Assembly (NCBI RefSeq): GCF_002104455.1 | Contig: NZ_NBOC01000010.1 | Span: 62,001 to 126,000, forward strand | Direction of reading: 5' to 3' | Length of the DNA: 64,000 nucleotides | DNA from: Colwellia chukchiensis | GTDB lineage: Bacteria; Pseudomonadota; Gammaproteobacteria; Enterobacterales; Alteromonadaceae | Part shown: piece after piece, positions 44,567-57,937 of the stretch | Position numbering within the stretch: position 1 is the first letter of the stretch | Layout: each line of letters opens with the position of its first letter | The notes under the pieces: generated by a model | Told to the model about the DNA's origin: nothing | Databases searched by the model: none | The model's input: the letters and a program-made list of their open reading frames with translations, nothing else | Made by a program: the position numbers and the translations under genes

Positions 44567-45313
44567 CTAAAAAAACGCCGACATGGCATATGCGGTTTTA
44601 TCAAACATCAGGCTTTGCGCCTCGGCTAATTCTAAGTTGGCCTTGTTGGCTGTGGTGACTACCCGAGTGCGGTACTCTTTCAAGTTCGTTGCTTCTGAGT
44701 AGGTTTGCGTCGTCGCACCGTCGTCTGATATTTTCGAGTTTATTTTTGAGTCTCGGCGTACAATAACCCCTTGTTTAGCACGCTCTTTGATCTGGATATC
44801 GGCAACCAGTAAATACACTACATCTTGCACAAAAGCATTAGCCACGGTTGAAGCCAAACCAACAGCAAGCCCAGTTGCCGCAGCGCCGCGATAAGAGCCC
44901 CCTGTAGCAGCTGATGCAGCAGCACCTATAGCAACCCCTTGAAAGCCTGCACTTAACGCAGACGATGCCGCCTCAGGGGTTGTTTTCTCTAAGTTTCGCA
45001 CAAAAACACTCATTCGATACTGAGCGTTGTCGGGGTTATCGGTTAAAGTGTAGCCATTGCCACTATTCACTAATTGATGAGAAAGTGCCTTGCGAAATGA
45101 ATTACGGTCAAACTCCATCACTGCACTTCTCACTTCTAGGTAAATTTTTCTTTGCTCAGCGGGGACAGGGTCAACAAAAATGGCGGTACTGACTTTGGTT
45201 TGCACGTCTAAGTTTCGTTTTGCCACCGAAGTATGAATTGCTGAACAACTTGCTAATGTCGTGATAAGCAAACCAACAAAAGTTATTTTTATAAACTTAT
45301 TCCATGTTTTCAT
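44567..45313 (-). CDS. TraT-like outer membrane lipoprotein
   Basis: A 248-residue lipoprotein with lipobox LASC. It aligns by eye along its length with the plasmid TraT/complement-resistance family: SVAKRNLDVQTKVSTAIFVD, a glycine/alanine-rich hydrophobic middle (GFQGVAIGAAASAATGGSYR, then GLAVGLASTVANAFVQDVVY), ADIQIKERAKQGVIV and the C-terminal EYRTRVVTTANKANLELAEA. In plasmids TraT blocks surface exclusion partners and complement; chromosomal copies in marine bacteria have no proven role. No other conjugation genes are nearby, so this looks like a resident envelope gene. Confidence 0.88.
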   Translation of the reverse strand: MKTWNKFIKITFVGLLITTLASCSAIHTSVAKRNLDVQTKVSTAIFVDPVPAEQRKIYLEVRSAVMEFDRNSFRKALSHQLVNSGNGYTLTDNPDNAQYRMSVFVRNLEKTTPEAASSALSAGFQGVAIGAAASAATGGSYRGAAATGLAVGLASTVANAFVQDVVYLLVADIQIKERAKQGVIVRRDSKINSKISDDGATTQTYSEATNLKEYRTRVVTTANKANLELAEAQSLMFDKTAYAMSAFF

Positions 45314-45374
45314 CTTAGATACCTTTAGTTAATTATTGTTAAGTTATATTTACAGCTCTGTAATAAATACACGA

Positions 45375-45725
45375 CTAATAAGGGTAATAGCGCCCATAAT
45401 AGCGATAGTAATAGCGGCAATTACGGTATTGAACCCAGTTATAGCGCAATAAATCTCGGCAAGTGTAGCCTGGACGCCAGTAGGTTCCTGAATACTCAGG
45501 CGGCTTTACTTTTTTTTCTAACATGCTTTTTATATAGGAATCGACTTCTTTTGGTCGCTCGGCAAGGAAGGGTTTTGACAATACCTCAGCATTCATTTGT
45601 GCTTGCGCTTTTGCTAAGGCATCTTCTTCACTAGCTGTCGCTGTCAAAGCGAAAGTCGCTAGCGAAATTAAAACAATACGCAACTTTGTATAGCATTTGC
45701 TACAGTAATTATCGTGATTGAACAT
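45375..45725 (-). CDS. Secreted Tyr/Arg-rich small protein of unknown function
   Basis: Not recognised. The 116-residue product has a signal-like hydrophobic segment (LRIVLISLATFALTATA), preceded by a Cys-containing N-terminus (NYCSKCYTK). The mature part has GTYWRPGYTCRDLLRYNWVQ, and the C-terminus is YRNCRYYYRYYGRYYPY. Two or three Cys could form disulfides. AAGGATAAATT precedes ATG 45725. It is upstream of the TraT-like gene on the same strand with a 61-base gap, so co-transcription is possible. Confidence 0.65.
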   Translation of the reverse strand: MFNHDNYCSKCYTKLRIVLISLATFALTATASEEDALAKAQAQMNAEVLSKPFLAERPKEVDSYIKSMLEKKVKPPEYSGTYWRPGYTCRDLLRYNWVQYRNCRYYYRYYGRYYPY

Positions 45726-45846
45726 AATTTATCCTTAAGCTAATGCACCATTAGCTTAGCTCTCTTATGACACCATATTAAGTGTGGACATATTAGGTGT
45801 AGACTTAAATTATGATTTTGTAAAGTTTGTAGATAAAGTGAAGAGG

Positions 45847-45869
45847 CGCTCTATAAGAGCGTTTTTTTT
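45847..45869 (+). terminator. Orphan plus-strand terminator hairpin
   Basis: CGCTCT (45847-45852) pairs with AGAGCG (45856-45861), followed by eight T on the plus strand. No plus-strand gene precedes it within reach, so it could end a small RNA or an antisense transcript. Confidence 0.5.
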
Positions 45870-45943
45870 AGATTTTTTATTATTTGTTGCACCACAATGC
45901 ATATTGGTCAAATTGGCCATTGGCTTGTCAAAAAACAGGCAAT

Positions 45944-45979
45944 AAAAAAGCGACACATTACCGCAGTAAAGGTCGCTTT
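45944..45979 (-). terminator. Intrinsic terminator of the ATP synthase operon
   Basis: AAAGCGAC (45947-45954) pairs with GTCGCTTT (45972-45979), followed on the minus strand by a T-run. It is 39 bases past the atpC stop. Confidence 0.85.
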
Positions 45980-46017
45980 GTTGATCACTAAAACTTAGTG
46001 TCAGCTCGATAAGCTGG

Positions 46018-46437
46018 TTATTTTTTGCTGGTCGCTTGAATAACGCGTAGTTGTGCAACTGCACGTGCTAATTCAGCGGCTGCTTCAGCATAGTCTAAAT
46101 CATCGCTTCGAGCGTTTAACTTCTCTTCTGCACGTTGTTTAGCTTCTTCAGCTGCTTGTTCATCTAAATCGCCGCCACGAACTGCAATATCAGCCAGCAC
46201 AGTAACGTTATTAGGTTGAACTTCAAGCATACCACCAGAAAGGTAAATGACTTCTTCTTCACCACCTTTCTTAACGATTCTAGCCATACCAGGTTTTAGT
46301 GAGGTCAGCAAAGGTGCATGACCAGGCATAATGCCTAATTCACCTTCGCTACCTGTGATCTGTAATGATTCAATGCTGCCAGAAAATAACTCTTCTTCAG
46401 CACTGACCACATTAAGATTTACAGAAAGTATTGCCAT
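46018..46437 (-). CDS. atpC: F1Fo ATP synthase subunit epsilon
   Basis: A 139-residue epsilon subunit: N-terminal beta-sandwich ([20 protein letters not shown], then [18 protein letters not shown]) and a C-terminal helical hairpin ([16 protein letters not shown]). It is part of the central stalk and inhibits ATP hydrolysis. It is the last gene of the operon, 56 bases after atpD, and is followed by a clear terminator. Confidence 0.97.
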   Translation of the reverse strand: MAILSVNLNVVSAEEELFSGSIESLQITGSEGELGIMPGHAPLLTSLKPGMARIVKKGGEEEVIYLSGGMLEVQPNNVTVLADIAVRGGDLDEQAAEEAKQRAEEKLNARSDDLDYAEAAAELARAVAQLRVIQATSKK

Positions 46438-46493
46438 GTTGACCTCCTAATTGGCGACTGTTAACCAAAACAGTGTCCAGTCGCCAGCCTTCA

Positions 46494-47906
<1,413 letters not shown>

Positions 47907-47935
47907 TTACTAATAAATAAATCAAGAACCTTTGC

Positions 47936-48796
47936 TTATACCGCTGCTGCGCCAGCACAAATCTCACTCAATTCTTGAGTAATACTTGCTTGACGAGCTT
48001 TGTTATATACCAATTGTAAATCATCGATTAAGTCGCCTGCGTTATCGGTTGCAGCTTTCATTGCAACCATACGAGCGGCTTGCTCACATGCGAGATTTTC
48101 AACTACACCTTGATATACTTGCGACTCTGTATAACGAACCAATAACTGTTCAAGCAATGCTTGAGCGTCGGGTTCGTAAATAAAGTCCCAGCGATGCTTA
48201 ATTGCGTCATCATCTGACTTAGGCAAAGGTAAAAGTTGATCAATCGTTGGCTTTTGCGTCATTGTATTTACAAACTTATTGTAAACAATGAACAATCTGT
48301 CTATTTCGCCGTTGTCATAGGCATTTAGCATCACTCGCACACTACCAATTAAATCGGTAAGTGACGGGTTATCGCCTAAGCCTGACACTTGTGAAACAAC
48401 TTTAGCACCCATGTTGTTGAAAAATGCAGTTGCTTTAGAACCAACAACAGCAAAATCAACCTCGGCGCCTGCTGCTTGATGTTTACCTGCATCTGCAAGT
48501 ACTTGTTTAAATAAGTTAATATTTAAACCACCACACAAACCACGATCTGTTGAGACAACGATATAGCCGACACGCTTAGCTTCACGTTCTTCCATATAAG
48601 GATGACGATATTCTAAATTACCAAGCGCGATGTGACCGATCACATTTCGCATATTTTCAGCGTATGGACGAGAAGCAGCCATGCTATCTTGCGCTCTGCG
48701 CATTTTGCTAGCTGCAACCATTTCCATTGCGCTGGTGATTTTCTGTGTATTTTGTACACTTCCAATCTTTGATTTAATCTCTTTACCACCAGCCAT
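47936..48796 (-). CDS. atpG: F1Fo ATP synthase subunit gamma
   Basis: A 286-residue central shaft. The N-terminal helix is [32 protein letters not shown] and the C-terminal helix is [20 protein letters not shown] then [17 protein letters not shown], the two coiled-coil arms that rotate in the alpha-beta hexamer. DRGLCGGLN is the conserved middle motif. Confidence 0.98.
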   Translation of the reverse strand: MAGGKEIKSKIGSVQNTQKITSAMEMVAASKMRRAQDSMAASRPYAENMRNVIGHIALGNLEYRHPYMEEREAKRVGYIVVSTDRGLCGGLNINLFKQVLADAGKHQAAGAEVDFAVVGSKATAFFNNMGAKVVSQVSGLGDNPSLTDLIGSVRVMLNAYDNGEIDRLFIVYNKFVNTMTQKPTIDQLLPLPKSDDDAIKHRWDFIYEPDAQALLEQLLVRYTESQVYQGVVENLACEQAARMVAMKAATDNAGDLIDDLQLVYNKARQASITQELSEICAGAAAV

Positions 48797-48824
48797 GACT
48801 ATTCTCCGCGAAAAGGTTAACTAA

Positions 48825-50366
48825 TTACCAAGTTTGGGTCGCTTTAAAGGCTTCAATTGCCTTCGCTAAACCCGACTCGATATCTTTGTTATAGTCGCCT
48901 TTTTCGTTGATAGTAGCCATCAACTCAGCGTGTTCATTGTTTACGTATGAACGTAATGCTTCTTCAAAATCTACCACTTTGGCGATTTCTACATCGTTTA
49001 AATAGCCTTTTTCAGCGGCAAATAACGATACGGCAGTTTCAGCAATAGACAATGGGCTGTATTGTTTTTGCTTCATTAGCTCAGTTACGCGCTGACCATG
49101 CTCTAATTGTGCACGAGTCGCGTCGTCAAGGTCTGAAGCAAATTGAGCAAAGGCTGCAAGCTCAGCATATTGTGCTAGGGCTAAACGAATACCACCACCT
49201 AATTTCTTGATGATTTTAGTTTGCGCAGCACCACCAACACGAGATACCGAAATACCCGCGTTAACCGCAGGACGAATACCTGAGTTAAATAGGTTAGATT
49301 CTAAGAAAATCTGACCGTCGGTAATTGATATAACGTTAGTAGGTACGAAAGCAGATACGTCACCGGCTTGTGTTTCAATAATAGGTAAAGCGGTTAAAGA
49401 ACCTGTTTTACCTTTAACTTCACCGTTAGTGAACTTCTCAACGTATGCTTCGTTTACACGCGCAGCACGTTCAAGTAGACGAGAGTGAAGATAGAAAACG
49501 TCACCTGGGTAGGCTTCACGGCCTGGCGGACGACGTAAAAGTAATGAAATTTGACGGTAAGCAACTGCTTGCTTAGACAAATCATCATAAACGATTAGTG
49601 CATCTTCACCGCGGTCACGGAAGTATTCACCCATAGTACAACCAGAGTAAGCTGATAAGTACTGAAGTGCAGCTGCTTCAGAAGCCGACGCAACAACTAC
49701 GATAGTATTATCTAACGCGCCGTGCTCTTCTAATGAACGAACTAAGTTCGCTACGGTAGAAGCTTTTTGACCTATGGCTACATACACACACTTAATACCA
49801 GTATTCTTCTGGTTAATAATTGCGTCTAATGCGATCGCTGATTTACCAATTTGGCGGTCACCGATGATAAGTTCACGTTGACCACGACCGATTGGAATCA
49901 TTGCATCAATTGATTTGATACCCGTTTGTACAGGCTCATCAACTGATTTACGATCGATAACACCTGGTGCTACTACTTCAACAGGAGCAAAACCATCGTT
50001 GTCGATTGGTCCTTTTCCGTCAATTGGCTCACCTAGAGTGTTGACTACACGACCTAAAAGGCCGCGTCCTACTGGTACTTCCAAAATACGGCCAGTACCT
50101 TTAACTTTTACGCCTTCAGCTAGATCCGCATAAGGACCCATAACTACCGCACCGACCGAATCACGGTCTAAGTTCAACGCGATAGCGAAGCGGTTGCCAG
50201 GAAGTTCGATCATTTCACCTTGCATTACATCGGCAAGGCCATGGATACGAATGATACCGTCTGTTACAGACACAATAGTACCTTCGTTACGAGCTTCACT
50301 AACGACGTCAAACTGTTCAATACGATTTTTGATCAGTTCGGCGATTTCAGTGGAATTCAGTTGCAT
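48825..50366 (-). CDS. atpA: F1Fo ATP synthase subunit alpha
   Basis: A 513-residue non-catalytic nucleotide-binding subunit. Its P-loop GDRQIGKSA has Ile in place of the usual Thr and Ser in place of the second Thr, a common tolerated variant. Further stretches are [20 protein letters not shown] and the C-terminal helical domain ([20 protein letters not shown]). It follows atpH by 13 bases. Confidence 0.98.
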   Translation of the reverse strand: MQLNSTEIAELIKNRIEQFDVVSEARNEGTIVSVTDGIIRIHGLADVMQGEMIELPGNRFAIALNLDRDSVGAVVMGPYADLAEGVKVKGTGRILEVPVGRGLLGRVVNTLGEPIDGKGPIDNDGFAPVEVVAPGVIDRKSVDEPVQTGIKSIDAMIPIGRGQRELIIGDRQIGKSAIALDAIINQKNTGIKCVYVAIGQKASTVANLVRSLEEHGALDNTIVVVASASEAAALQYLSAYSGCTMGEYFRDRGEDALIVYDDLSKQAVAYRQISLLLRRPPGREAYPGDVFYLHSRLLERAARVNEAYVEKFTNGEVKGKTGSLTALPIIETQAGDVSAFVPTNVISITDGQIFLESNLFNSGIRPAVNAGISVSRVGGAAQTKIIKKLGGGIRLALAQYAELAAFAQFASDLDDATRAQLEHGQRVTELMKQKQYSPLSIAETAVSLFAAEKGYLNDVEIAKVVDFEEALRSYVNNEHAELMATINEKGDYNKDIESGLAKAIEAFKATQTW

Positions 50367-50379
50367 GCTCTATTCCCCG

Positions 50380-50913
50380 TTAAGATTGCATTGTTGTTGC
50401 TAAGCGGCTCAATTTACCTCGTACTGAACCATCTATGACCATGTCACCGGCTTTAATTACTAAGCCAGAGACTACGTTTGCGTCTACAACACAATTGAGC
50501 TTTACTTTTCGAGCCAAACGCTTTTCAAGCGCGGCGCTTAATGTCGTTACTTGTTCTGCTGCAAGTGCTACAGCAGACGTTACATCCACGTTAATTTCTT
50601 TGTCATATTCAGCTTTTAATTCACTAAATTGACTCAAAACTTGTGGTAGCACCAACAAACGTTGATTTTCAGCCATGACCTTAATCAGGTTTTGGCCATT
50701 GCTGTCGAGCTGGTCCTGACAAACTTTTAAAAATAAGTCTGTCGCTTGCTCAACTGACGCACCACCTGAAAGGTAGTTAGTCATAGTTTCATTTTCAGAA
50801 ACTTCAGCGGCAAATACTAACATTGATAACCAATGATCAACGGCATTTGCTTGAATAGCAAAATCAAACGCTGCTTTAGCGTAGGGACGAGCGACGGTTG
50901 TCAATTCAGACAT
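50380..50913 (-). CDS. atpH: F1Fo ATP synthase subunit delta
   Basis: A 177-residue peripheral-stalk subunit: the N-terminal helical domain is VARPYAKAAFDFAIQANAVD, and the C-terminus has VVDANVVSGLVIKAGDMVID GSVRGKLSRL. It links subunit b to the top of F1. It is tightly spaced between atpF and atpA. Confidence 0.97.
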   Translation of the reverse strand: MSELTTVARPYAKAAFDFAIQANAVDHWLSMLVFAAEVSENETMTNYLSGGASVEQATDLFLKVCQDQLDSNGQNLIKVMAENQRLLVLPQVLSQFSELKAEYDKEINVDVTSAVALAAEQVTTLSAALEKRLARKVKLNCVVDANVVSGLVIKAGDMVIDGSVRGKLSRLATTMQS

Positions 50914-50927
50914 AGCTCTATTCCCTC

Positions 50928-51398
50928 TTAAAGTTCAGCTACAAGTTTATCTAAGATATCGCTGTGTGCAGCGGCATCAATTGAACGCTCGAGAATTTTC
51001 TCAGCACCAGCTACTGCAAGAACCGCTACTTGTTGTCGTAGTTCTTCTTTCGCTTGGTTACGTTCCGTTTCTATTTCTGCATGGCCAGCAGCTAAGATTT
51101 TTTCTTTCTCAGCTTGAGCTTTAGCAGCAGCTTCTTCAACTATTTGCGTTTCACGTTTTTTCGCAGCTTCTAATATCTCAGCTGCTTGTGATTTCGCTTC
51201 TTTTAGTTGCGCCGTGGCTTTTTCTTGAGCAAGCTCTAAGTCTTTAGCGGCACGGTCTGAAGCTGCAAGCCCGTCAGCAATGGTTTTCTGACGTGCTTCG
51301 ATGGCACCAATAATAGGCGGCCATACGAACTTCATACAAAACATTACAAATACGATAAATGCGATTAATTCACCTGCTAAGGTCATATTAAGATTCAT
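50928..51398 (-). CDS. atpF: F1Fo ATP synthase subunit b
   Basis: A 156-residue stator subunit with one N-terminal membrane helix ([20 protein letters not shown]) and a long charged helix ([20 protein letters not shown] and beyond) that forms the peripheral-stalk coiled coil. It has the usual length and order in the operon. Confidence 0.97.
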   Translation of the reverse strand: MNLNMTLAGELIAFIVFVMFCMKFVWPPIIGAIEARQKTIADGLAASDRAAKDLELAQEKATAQLKEAKSQAAEILEAAKKRETQIVEEAAAKAQAEKEKILAAGHAEIETERNQAKEELRQQVAVLAVAGAEKILERSIDAAAHSDILDKLVAEL

Positions 51399-51445
51399 TT
51401 ATGTATCTCCTATTCAGATTCGCGGTAAAAAAACAACTTAAAAAA

Positions 51446-51679
<234 letters not shown>

Positions 51680-51753
51680 TTATTTAAGTAAAGTTATAAA
51701 ATTAAAAAACTAAGGTTGAAACTTATATTCATGCTTCTTTCGAGGCAAAAAAT

Positions 51754-52958
<1,205 letters not shown>

Positions 52959-53036
52959 CAGAAACTCCGTACGATAATTTTCGTAATACTTATAGAGATT
53001 TAAAGATATTTTTTTCTCTTTAAAAAATCCGACGCA

Positions 53037-53064
53037 AGTATACTTAATTACAGCGCTAATGCAA
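53037..53064 (-). promoter_or_regulatory. Sigma-70 promoter of the ATP synthase operon
   Basis: On the minus strand -35 TTGCAT (53064-53059), a 16-base spacer and -10 TATACT (53042-53037). It lies about 80 bases before the atpI GTG. The rest of the gap up to parB (53065-53233) shows no gene. Confidence 0.65.
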
Positions 53065-53233
53065 CAAAATAGGGCTTTCTTTACTGATATTATGTGCGAA
53101 ATATAAAACAAATAGTTAAATTAACAACACGCGATTATTAAGCTTAATATTGCCGGACATCATTTTACTTTTTCGCGCCATAATTTAGCAAAGATAAAGT
53201 CTGGCGTTGGCATTTTTTCCCGTTAATAAATCC

Positions 53234-54124
53234 TTAAAATGAGCCAAAACGTGAGACTATACCGTCAAGTTCTGACAAATCATTGTAGGAAATAACCAGC
53301 TTACCCTTACCTTTTTTGTTGTGATTAATAGCAACTTGCGCGCCAAGCTTTTCTGATAAGTTTTGCTCTAAAGCTTTTGTATTTGGGTCAACGGGTTTGG
53401 CAACAACGGCTTTTGGTGGTTGTTGCACTTTTTTAATTAACGCTTCTGTTTCGCGTACGTTTAACTCTTTTGCCACCACGATGCGTGCGGTATTGGTTTG
53501 AATATCATTGTCTAACGCCAGCAGCGCGCGCGCATGACCCATTTCAATATCACCATGCTCAAGTAAGGTTTTGACTTCGCTATTTAAATTATTTAAACGT
53601 AATAAATTACTGACTGCGGTTCTTGATTTACCAACGGCGTCGGCTACTTCTTGGTGAGTTAATTCAAATTCTATTAATAAGCGCTCTAACGCAATGGCTT
53701 CTTCCATCGCGTTAAGATCTTCACGCTGAATATTTTCAATTAAGGCGATAGCCACTGCGGCTTCATCAGGCACTTGCTTAATTAAACAAGGTACCATATC
53801 TAGTTCAGCCAGTTGAGCAGCACGCCAGCGACGTTCTCCGGCAATAATTTCATAGCTGTGTTCGCTAATAGGGCGCACCACGATAGGTTGAATTATACCT
53901 TGTGATTTGATTGAGTTAGCTAAATCGTCTAACGCTTCCGCCGACATATCTTTGCGCGGCTGATATTTCCCAGGATGCAATTGTTCAATCGGTAACGTTT
54001 GTAGTTCAGTGTTTTTACTGATGACAGCATTTTTCTCATCAATACTACTGCTTGCTTCATTTTCGGGTTTGGTTAATAAGGCATCAAGACCACGACCTAG
54101 GCCTCTGCGTTTTGTTTGACTCAT
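53234..54124 (-). CDS. parB: Chromosome partitioning protein ParB
   Basis: A 296-residue parS-binding CTPase. The N-terminal RRGLGRGLDALL tag recruits ParA. The nuclease-like CTP fold carries KYQPRKDMSAEALDDLANSI, GERRWRAAQLAELDMVPCLI and NIQREDLNAMEEAIA. The helix-turn-helix is LTHQEVADAVGKSRTAVSNL. The C-terminus dimerises. It follows parA by 12 bases. I searched by eye for a parS palindrome (TGTTTCACGTGAAACA type) and did not find one in the window. Confidence 0.97.
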   Translation of the reverse strand: MSQTKRRGLGRGLDALLTKPENEASSSIDEKNAVISKNTELQTLPIEQLHPGKYQPRKDMSAEALDDLANSIKSQGIIQPIVVRPISEHSYEIIAGERRWRAAQLAELDMVPCLIKQVPDEAAVAIALIENIQREDLNAMEEAIALERLLIEFELTHQEVADAVGKSRTAVSNLLRLNNLNSEVKTLLEHGDIEMGHARALLALDNDIQTNTARIVVAKELNVRETEALIKKVQQPPKAVVAKPVDPNTKALEQNLSEKLGAQVAINHNKKGKGKLVISYNDLSELDGIVSRFGSF

Positions 54125-54136
54125 GATATTCCTTAT

Positions 54137-54943
54137 TTACTCAGTATCAGTAGTAGTTTGCTTTGCTGGGGGTTTATTGGCTTCTGCACGACGCAATATT
54201 TCACCCGCTAACGCAAGGTATGCCTTAGCGCCTGTTGATGACTTATCGTAATACATCACAGGTGCACCAAAACTTGGCGCTTCAGCTAAACGAACATTTC
54301 GGGGAATAACGGTTCGATAAACCTTGTCACCAAAATGACGCTTTAACTGCTCAGAAACATCATTAGCCAAACGGTTACGCGGATCATACATAGTGCGCAA
54401 AATGCCTTCAATATGTAATTTACCATTCACAACACTGGTTAATTGAGCAATGGTATCCATTAGCGCCGTTAACCCTTCCAATGCATAGTATTCACACTGC
54501 ATAGGTACTAGCACTGAGTCGGCCGCAGTCATGGCGTTTACCGTTAACATATTTAATGAGGGTGGGCAGTCGATGATAATAAAGTCATAATCTTTTTTGA
54601 CTTTTGATAGTGCATTTTTCAGGCGGTGTTCGCGAGAAAACACTTCCATCAGTTTGATTTCAGCCGCGGTGACATCGCTGTTGGCGGCGATCAAATCGTA
54701 CACACCGGCAGTATTTTTACACACCACTTCGTCAAATGGGCGCTCTTCTATCAGCAGTTCATAACAGGTTGCTGGTACTTCATATTTATCGATACCACTA
54801 CCCATAGTGGCATTACCTTGGGGATCAAGATCAATCAATAAGACTTTACGTTTTGTGGCTGCAAGTGATGCAGCGAGATTAACCGAGGTGGTTGTTTTAC
54901 CAACGCCACCTTTTTGATTTGCAACCGCAATTATTTTTCCCAC
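54137..54943 (-). CDS. parA: Chromosome partitioning ATPase ParA (Soj)
   Basis: A 268-residue MinD/ParA ATPase. The deviant Walker A is [35 protein letters not shown] and [18 protein letters not shown] follow, then [20 protein letters not shown]. It moves ParB-parS complexes during origin segregation and modulates DnaA in some species. It lies next to oriC in the classical rsmG-parA-parB order. Confidence 0.98.
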   Translation of the reverse strand: MGKIIAVANQKGGVGKTTTSVNLAASLAATKRKVLLIDLDPQGNATMGSGIDKYEVPATCYELLIEERPFDEVVCKNTAGVYDLIAANSDVTAAEIKLMEVFSREHRLKNALSKVKKDYDFIIIDCPPSLNMLTVNAMTAADSVLVPMQCEYYALEGLTALMDTIAQLTSVVNGKLHIEGILRTMYDPRNRLANDVSEQLKRHFGDKVYRTVIPRNVRLAEAPSFGAPVMYYDKSSTGAKAYLALAGEILRRAEANKPPAKQTTTDTE

Positions 54944-54983
54944 AGGATCCTCAAATACTTTCTGAGCAAAAGCTTATTATTAT

Positions 54984-55610
54984 TTATGATTTAACCAGTT
55001 CTAGCAAATGGCGTTCACCCGTTAACTGGGGGACGACAATAGCGTGACTTTTCACTAGTGATATATTACTCGGTAACGCAGAGACTTCATCATTTGGGTA
55101 TACACCTTTAAGTGCTAAAAATCGACCATGATCTGCACTCACTAAGTGTTCACACCAAGTCACCATATCGGTTAGTGATGAAAATGCTCGACTAAGCACA
55201 CCATCAAAGGTTTGCTCAGGCTGATACTGTTCAACACGCGATTTTATTGGCGTAACATTTTCCAGTTTTAACTGAAAAACCACTTGCCGTAAAAAGGTAA
55301 CTCTTTTGCCTAAACTGTCTAATAATACAAAATTACGATCAGGATACAAGATGGCAAGAGGAATGCCTGGTAAACCCGGCCCTGTTCCTACGTCGATAAA
55401 AGACTGCCCGGTTAAATATGGGCCAACCATCAAACTGTCCATAATATGCTTAACTATCATATCTTTAGGATCGCGTATTGAGGTTAAATTATAGGCCTTA
55501 TTCCATTTATTAAGTAATTCAACATACTGAATAAGTAAAGAAATTTGTGTTTGAGAAACCTCAAGTGAGGTTTCTTTCAGTAACGTTGTCAGCTGTTCAG
55601 ATAATGTCAT
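54984..55610 (-). CDS. rsmG: 16S rRNA (guanine-N7) methyltransferase RsmG
   Basis: A 208-residue SAM methyltransferase that modifies G527 of 16S rRNA. SAM motif: [21 protein letters not shown]-terminal family stretch: [34 protein letters not shown] follows. It lies 29 bases after mnmG and probably shares its transcript. Confidence 0.97.
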   Translation of the reverse strand: MTLSEQLTTLLKETSLEVSQTQISLLIQYVELLNKWNKAYNLTSIRDPKDMIVKHIMDSLMVGPYLTGQSFIDVGTGPGLPGIPLAILYPDRNFVLLDSLGKRVTFLRQVVFQLKLENVTPIKSRVEQYQPEQTFDGVLSRAFSSLTDMVTWCEHLVSADHGRFLALKGVYPNDEVSALPSNISLVKSHAIVVPQLTGERHLLELVKS

Positions 55611-55639
55611 AAGGTAAATCTTTCATATATGGTGACTTT

Positions 55640-57529
55640 TTATGCAATTTTGCGTAATAAGCCATGTTTTTTCAGATAAACCAATAATAACGAAATTGCC
55701 GCCGGAGTAATACCAGAAATGCGCGATGCTTTGCCAATAGTTTCTGGGCGTGCATCAGTCAATTTAGCCACCACTTCATTTGATAGACCAGAAATCTGGG
55801 TAAAGTCAAAGTCAATTGGGATCAACGTATTTTCATGGCGTTTCTTTTTCGCAATTTCATCTAACTGACGTTCAATATAACCGGCATATTTAATTTGAAT
55901 TTCCACTTGTTCCGAAGCTTGGGCATCCGCAAGCTTAGGTCCTAAGCCCGCAATAGTCATAAGGTCGTCATAACGTACTTCCGGACGTCGTACGAGATCT
56001 TCTAAGCTATTTTCACGACTGAGTGGCGTTTTCAGTAATTCATTCACCTCAGCCGCTGCCAAATGATCCTTATGCAACCAAGTAGTACGCAAACGTTGAC
56101 GTTCTTGTTCAACGTTTTCCATTTTCTCATTAAATCGTTGCCAGCGTTGATCATTAACTAAGCCCAATGCGCGACCTTGCTCTGTTAAGCGAATATCGGC
56201 ATTGTCTTCGCGTAATAATAAGCGATATTCAGCACGAGAGGTAAACATGCGATAGGGCTCTTTGGTGCCTAAGGTGGCAAGATCATCAATTAAGACGCCA
56301 ATGTAAGCTTGCTCTCTCGTTAATATTAGCTCGTCTTTACCCTGTACTCGCGCCGCAGCATTCGTTGCGGCAACAAGTCCTTGAGCACCAGCTTCTTCAT
56401 AACCCGTTGTACCATTAATTTGTCCGGCAAAATATAGGTTTTCAACAAACTTACTTTCCAGCGTTTGTTTTAGATCGCGCGGATCAAAAAAGTCATATTC
56501 AATGGCATAACCCGGACGGGTAATATGTGCATTTTCAAAACCTTTAATTGATCGCACCAGATCCATTTGCACATCAAAAGGTAAGCTAGTAGAAATACCA
56601 TTCGGGTATATTTCATGCGTATTCAAGCCTTCAGGCTCAACAAAAATTTGGTGGCTGTCTTTTTCCGCAAAGCGATGAATTTTATCTTCAATCGATGGGC
56701 AATAGCGAGGACCAATACCTTCAATAACTCCGGTATACATTGGCGAACGATCTAAACCGGATTGAATGATTTCATGGGTTTTCTTATTGGTATGGGTGAT
56801 GAAACATGAAACTTGTTCTGGGTGATCGTTTAGCGATCCCATGTAGGAAAACACCGGCCTTGGCTCATCGCCAGGTTGCTCGGTCATTTGTGAAAAATCA
56901 AGCGTTCTAGCATCTAGCCGTGGTGGAGTTCCGGTTTTCAAACGATCAATGCGAAACGGCATATCACGCAAGCGTGTTGCTAAGTTAACACTAGCAGGAT
57001 CACCCGCTCGACCACCTTGATAATTATTCATGCCAATATGGATCTGGCCGGCAAGAAATGTTCCTACCGTTAGCACGACACTCTTAGCCTTAAACTTTAA
57101 GCCCATTTGTGTGGAAACGCCGACGATCTTATTGTTTTCTAAAATCAGATCATCACAAGGCTGTTGAAATATAGTTAAGTTTTCTTGGTTTTCTAAGTAA
57201 TTACGGACAAAGTTTCGATATAAATTACGATCGGCCTGAATGCGTGTAGCGCGTACAGCAGGTCCTTTGCTGGCATTTAAGGTTCTAAATTGGATCGCTG
57301 CATGGTCAGCAGCGGTTGCCATCAATCCGCCTAAAGCATCAATTTCTTTGACTAAATGGCCTTTACCAATGCCACCAATGGCTGGGTTACATGACATCTG
57401 ACCCAAAGTATCGATGTTATGAGTCAGCAGTAAGGTTTTACAGCCCATGCGCGCTGCTGCAAGTGAGGCTTCAGTACCTGCGTGACCGCCACCAACAACA
57501 ATTACGTCATAAGACTCTTGATACCACAT
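55640..57529 (-). CDS. mnmG: tRNA uridine-5-carboxymethylaminomethyl modification enzyme MnmG
   Basis: A 629-residue FAD-dependent enzyme (GidA) that with MnmE makes the cmnm5U34 wobble modification. FAD site: [20 protein letters not shown]. Further stretches are [20 protein letters not shown] and [20 protein letters not shown], and the C-terminal helical domain interacts with MnmE. Its promoter region abuts the AT-rich side of oriC. Confidence 0.98.
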   Translation of the reverse strand: MWYQESYDVIVVGGGHAGTEASLAAARMGCKTLLLTHNIDTLGQMSCNPAIGGIGKGHLVKEIDALGGLMATAADHAAIQFRTLNASKGPAVRATRIQADRNLYRNFVRNYLENQENLTIFQQPCDDLILENNKIVGVSTQMGLKFKAKSVVLTVGTFLAGQIHIGMNNYQGGRAGDPASVNLATRLRDMPFRIDRLKTGTPPRLDARTLDFSQMTEQPGDEPRPVFSYMGSLNDHPEQVSCFITHTNKKTHEIIQSGLDRSPMYTGVIEGIGPRYCPSIEDKIHRFAEKDSHQIFVEPEGLNTHEIYPNGISTSLPFDVQMDLVRSIKGFENAHITRPGYAIEYDFFDPRDLKQTLESKFVENLYFAGQINGTTGYEEAGAQGLVAATNAAARVQGKDELILTREQAYIGVLIDDLATLGTKEPYRMFTSRAEYRLLLREDNADIRLTEQGRALGLVNDQRWQRFNEKMENVEQERQRLRTTWLHKDHLAAAEVNELLKTPLSRENSLEDLVRRPEVRYDDLMTIAGLGPKLADAQASEQVEIQIKYAGYIERQLDEIAKKKRHENTLIPIDFDFTQISGLSNEVVAKLTDARPETIGKASRISGITPAAISLLLVYLKKHGLLRKIA

Positions 57530-57600
57530 AAATAAACGACCTTTTCCAATTGGATAAAAACTTAAGAGCGCTATTTTAGCGCTTTTTTGACGGTAGGGGA

Positions 57601-57888
57601 ATGATCAAATTGAGGAAAAGATCGGGGGAAGATCCTTAAGTAATATATAAAGATCTTTAAATAGATCTTATTATTATTACTTATTAGGATCCTACTTTTC
57701 TGTTGATAAGCCACTTTTATTGTTATAAAACAAGATCATGAACAACACCAATCCTTGTGATCAAAGCTTGATCAACTCAGTTATATCCTTTGATCAAAAC
57801 ATCGAGTTATCCACATGGTTAAAATGATAATTTACTGTGCACTGAATAATAATAGAAAATTAAGAGCTTATCCTTATAGTTATACACA
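57601..57888. other. oriC: Chromosomal replication origin oriC
   Basis: It lies between mnmG and mioC as in E. coli and Vibrio. Ten GATC sites fall within 57603-57795 (57603, 57620, 57631, 57652, 57664, 57688, 57734, 57759, 57770, 57792). AT-rich 13-mer-like stretches lie on the mnmG side (57652-57690). DnaA boxes: a perfect TTATCCACA (57807-57815), TTATACACA (57880-57888, identical to E. coli R2), TTATCCTTA (57868-57876), and an R1-like TGTTGATAA (57701-57709, one mismatch, reverse orientation). The order DUE, R1-like, R4-like matches E. coli. The gap 57530-57937 shows no gene. Confidence 0.9.
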
Positions 57889-57937
57889 TTAGGTGTTTTT
57901 TTAAGCCTATACTGTGAATAACTTATGGGTAAGTTAC

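Noticed and set aside
45810-46064. Minus-strand frame of 84 codons overlapping the end of atpC
   Set aside because: Overlaps atpC out of frame and covers its terminator hairpin.
53000-57600. parS centromere site
   Set aside because: Looked for a TGTTTCACGTGAAACA-type palindrome near parAB and did not see one; a parS may lie elsewhere.
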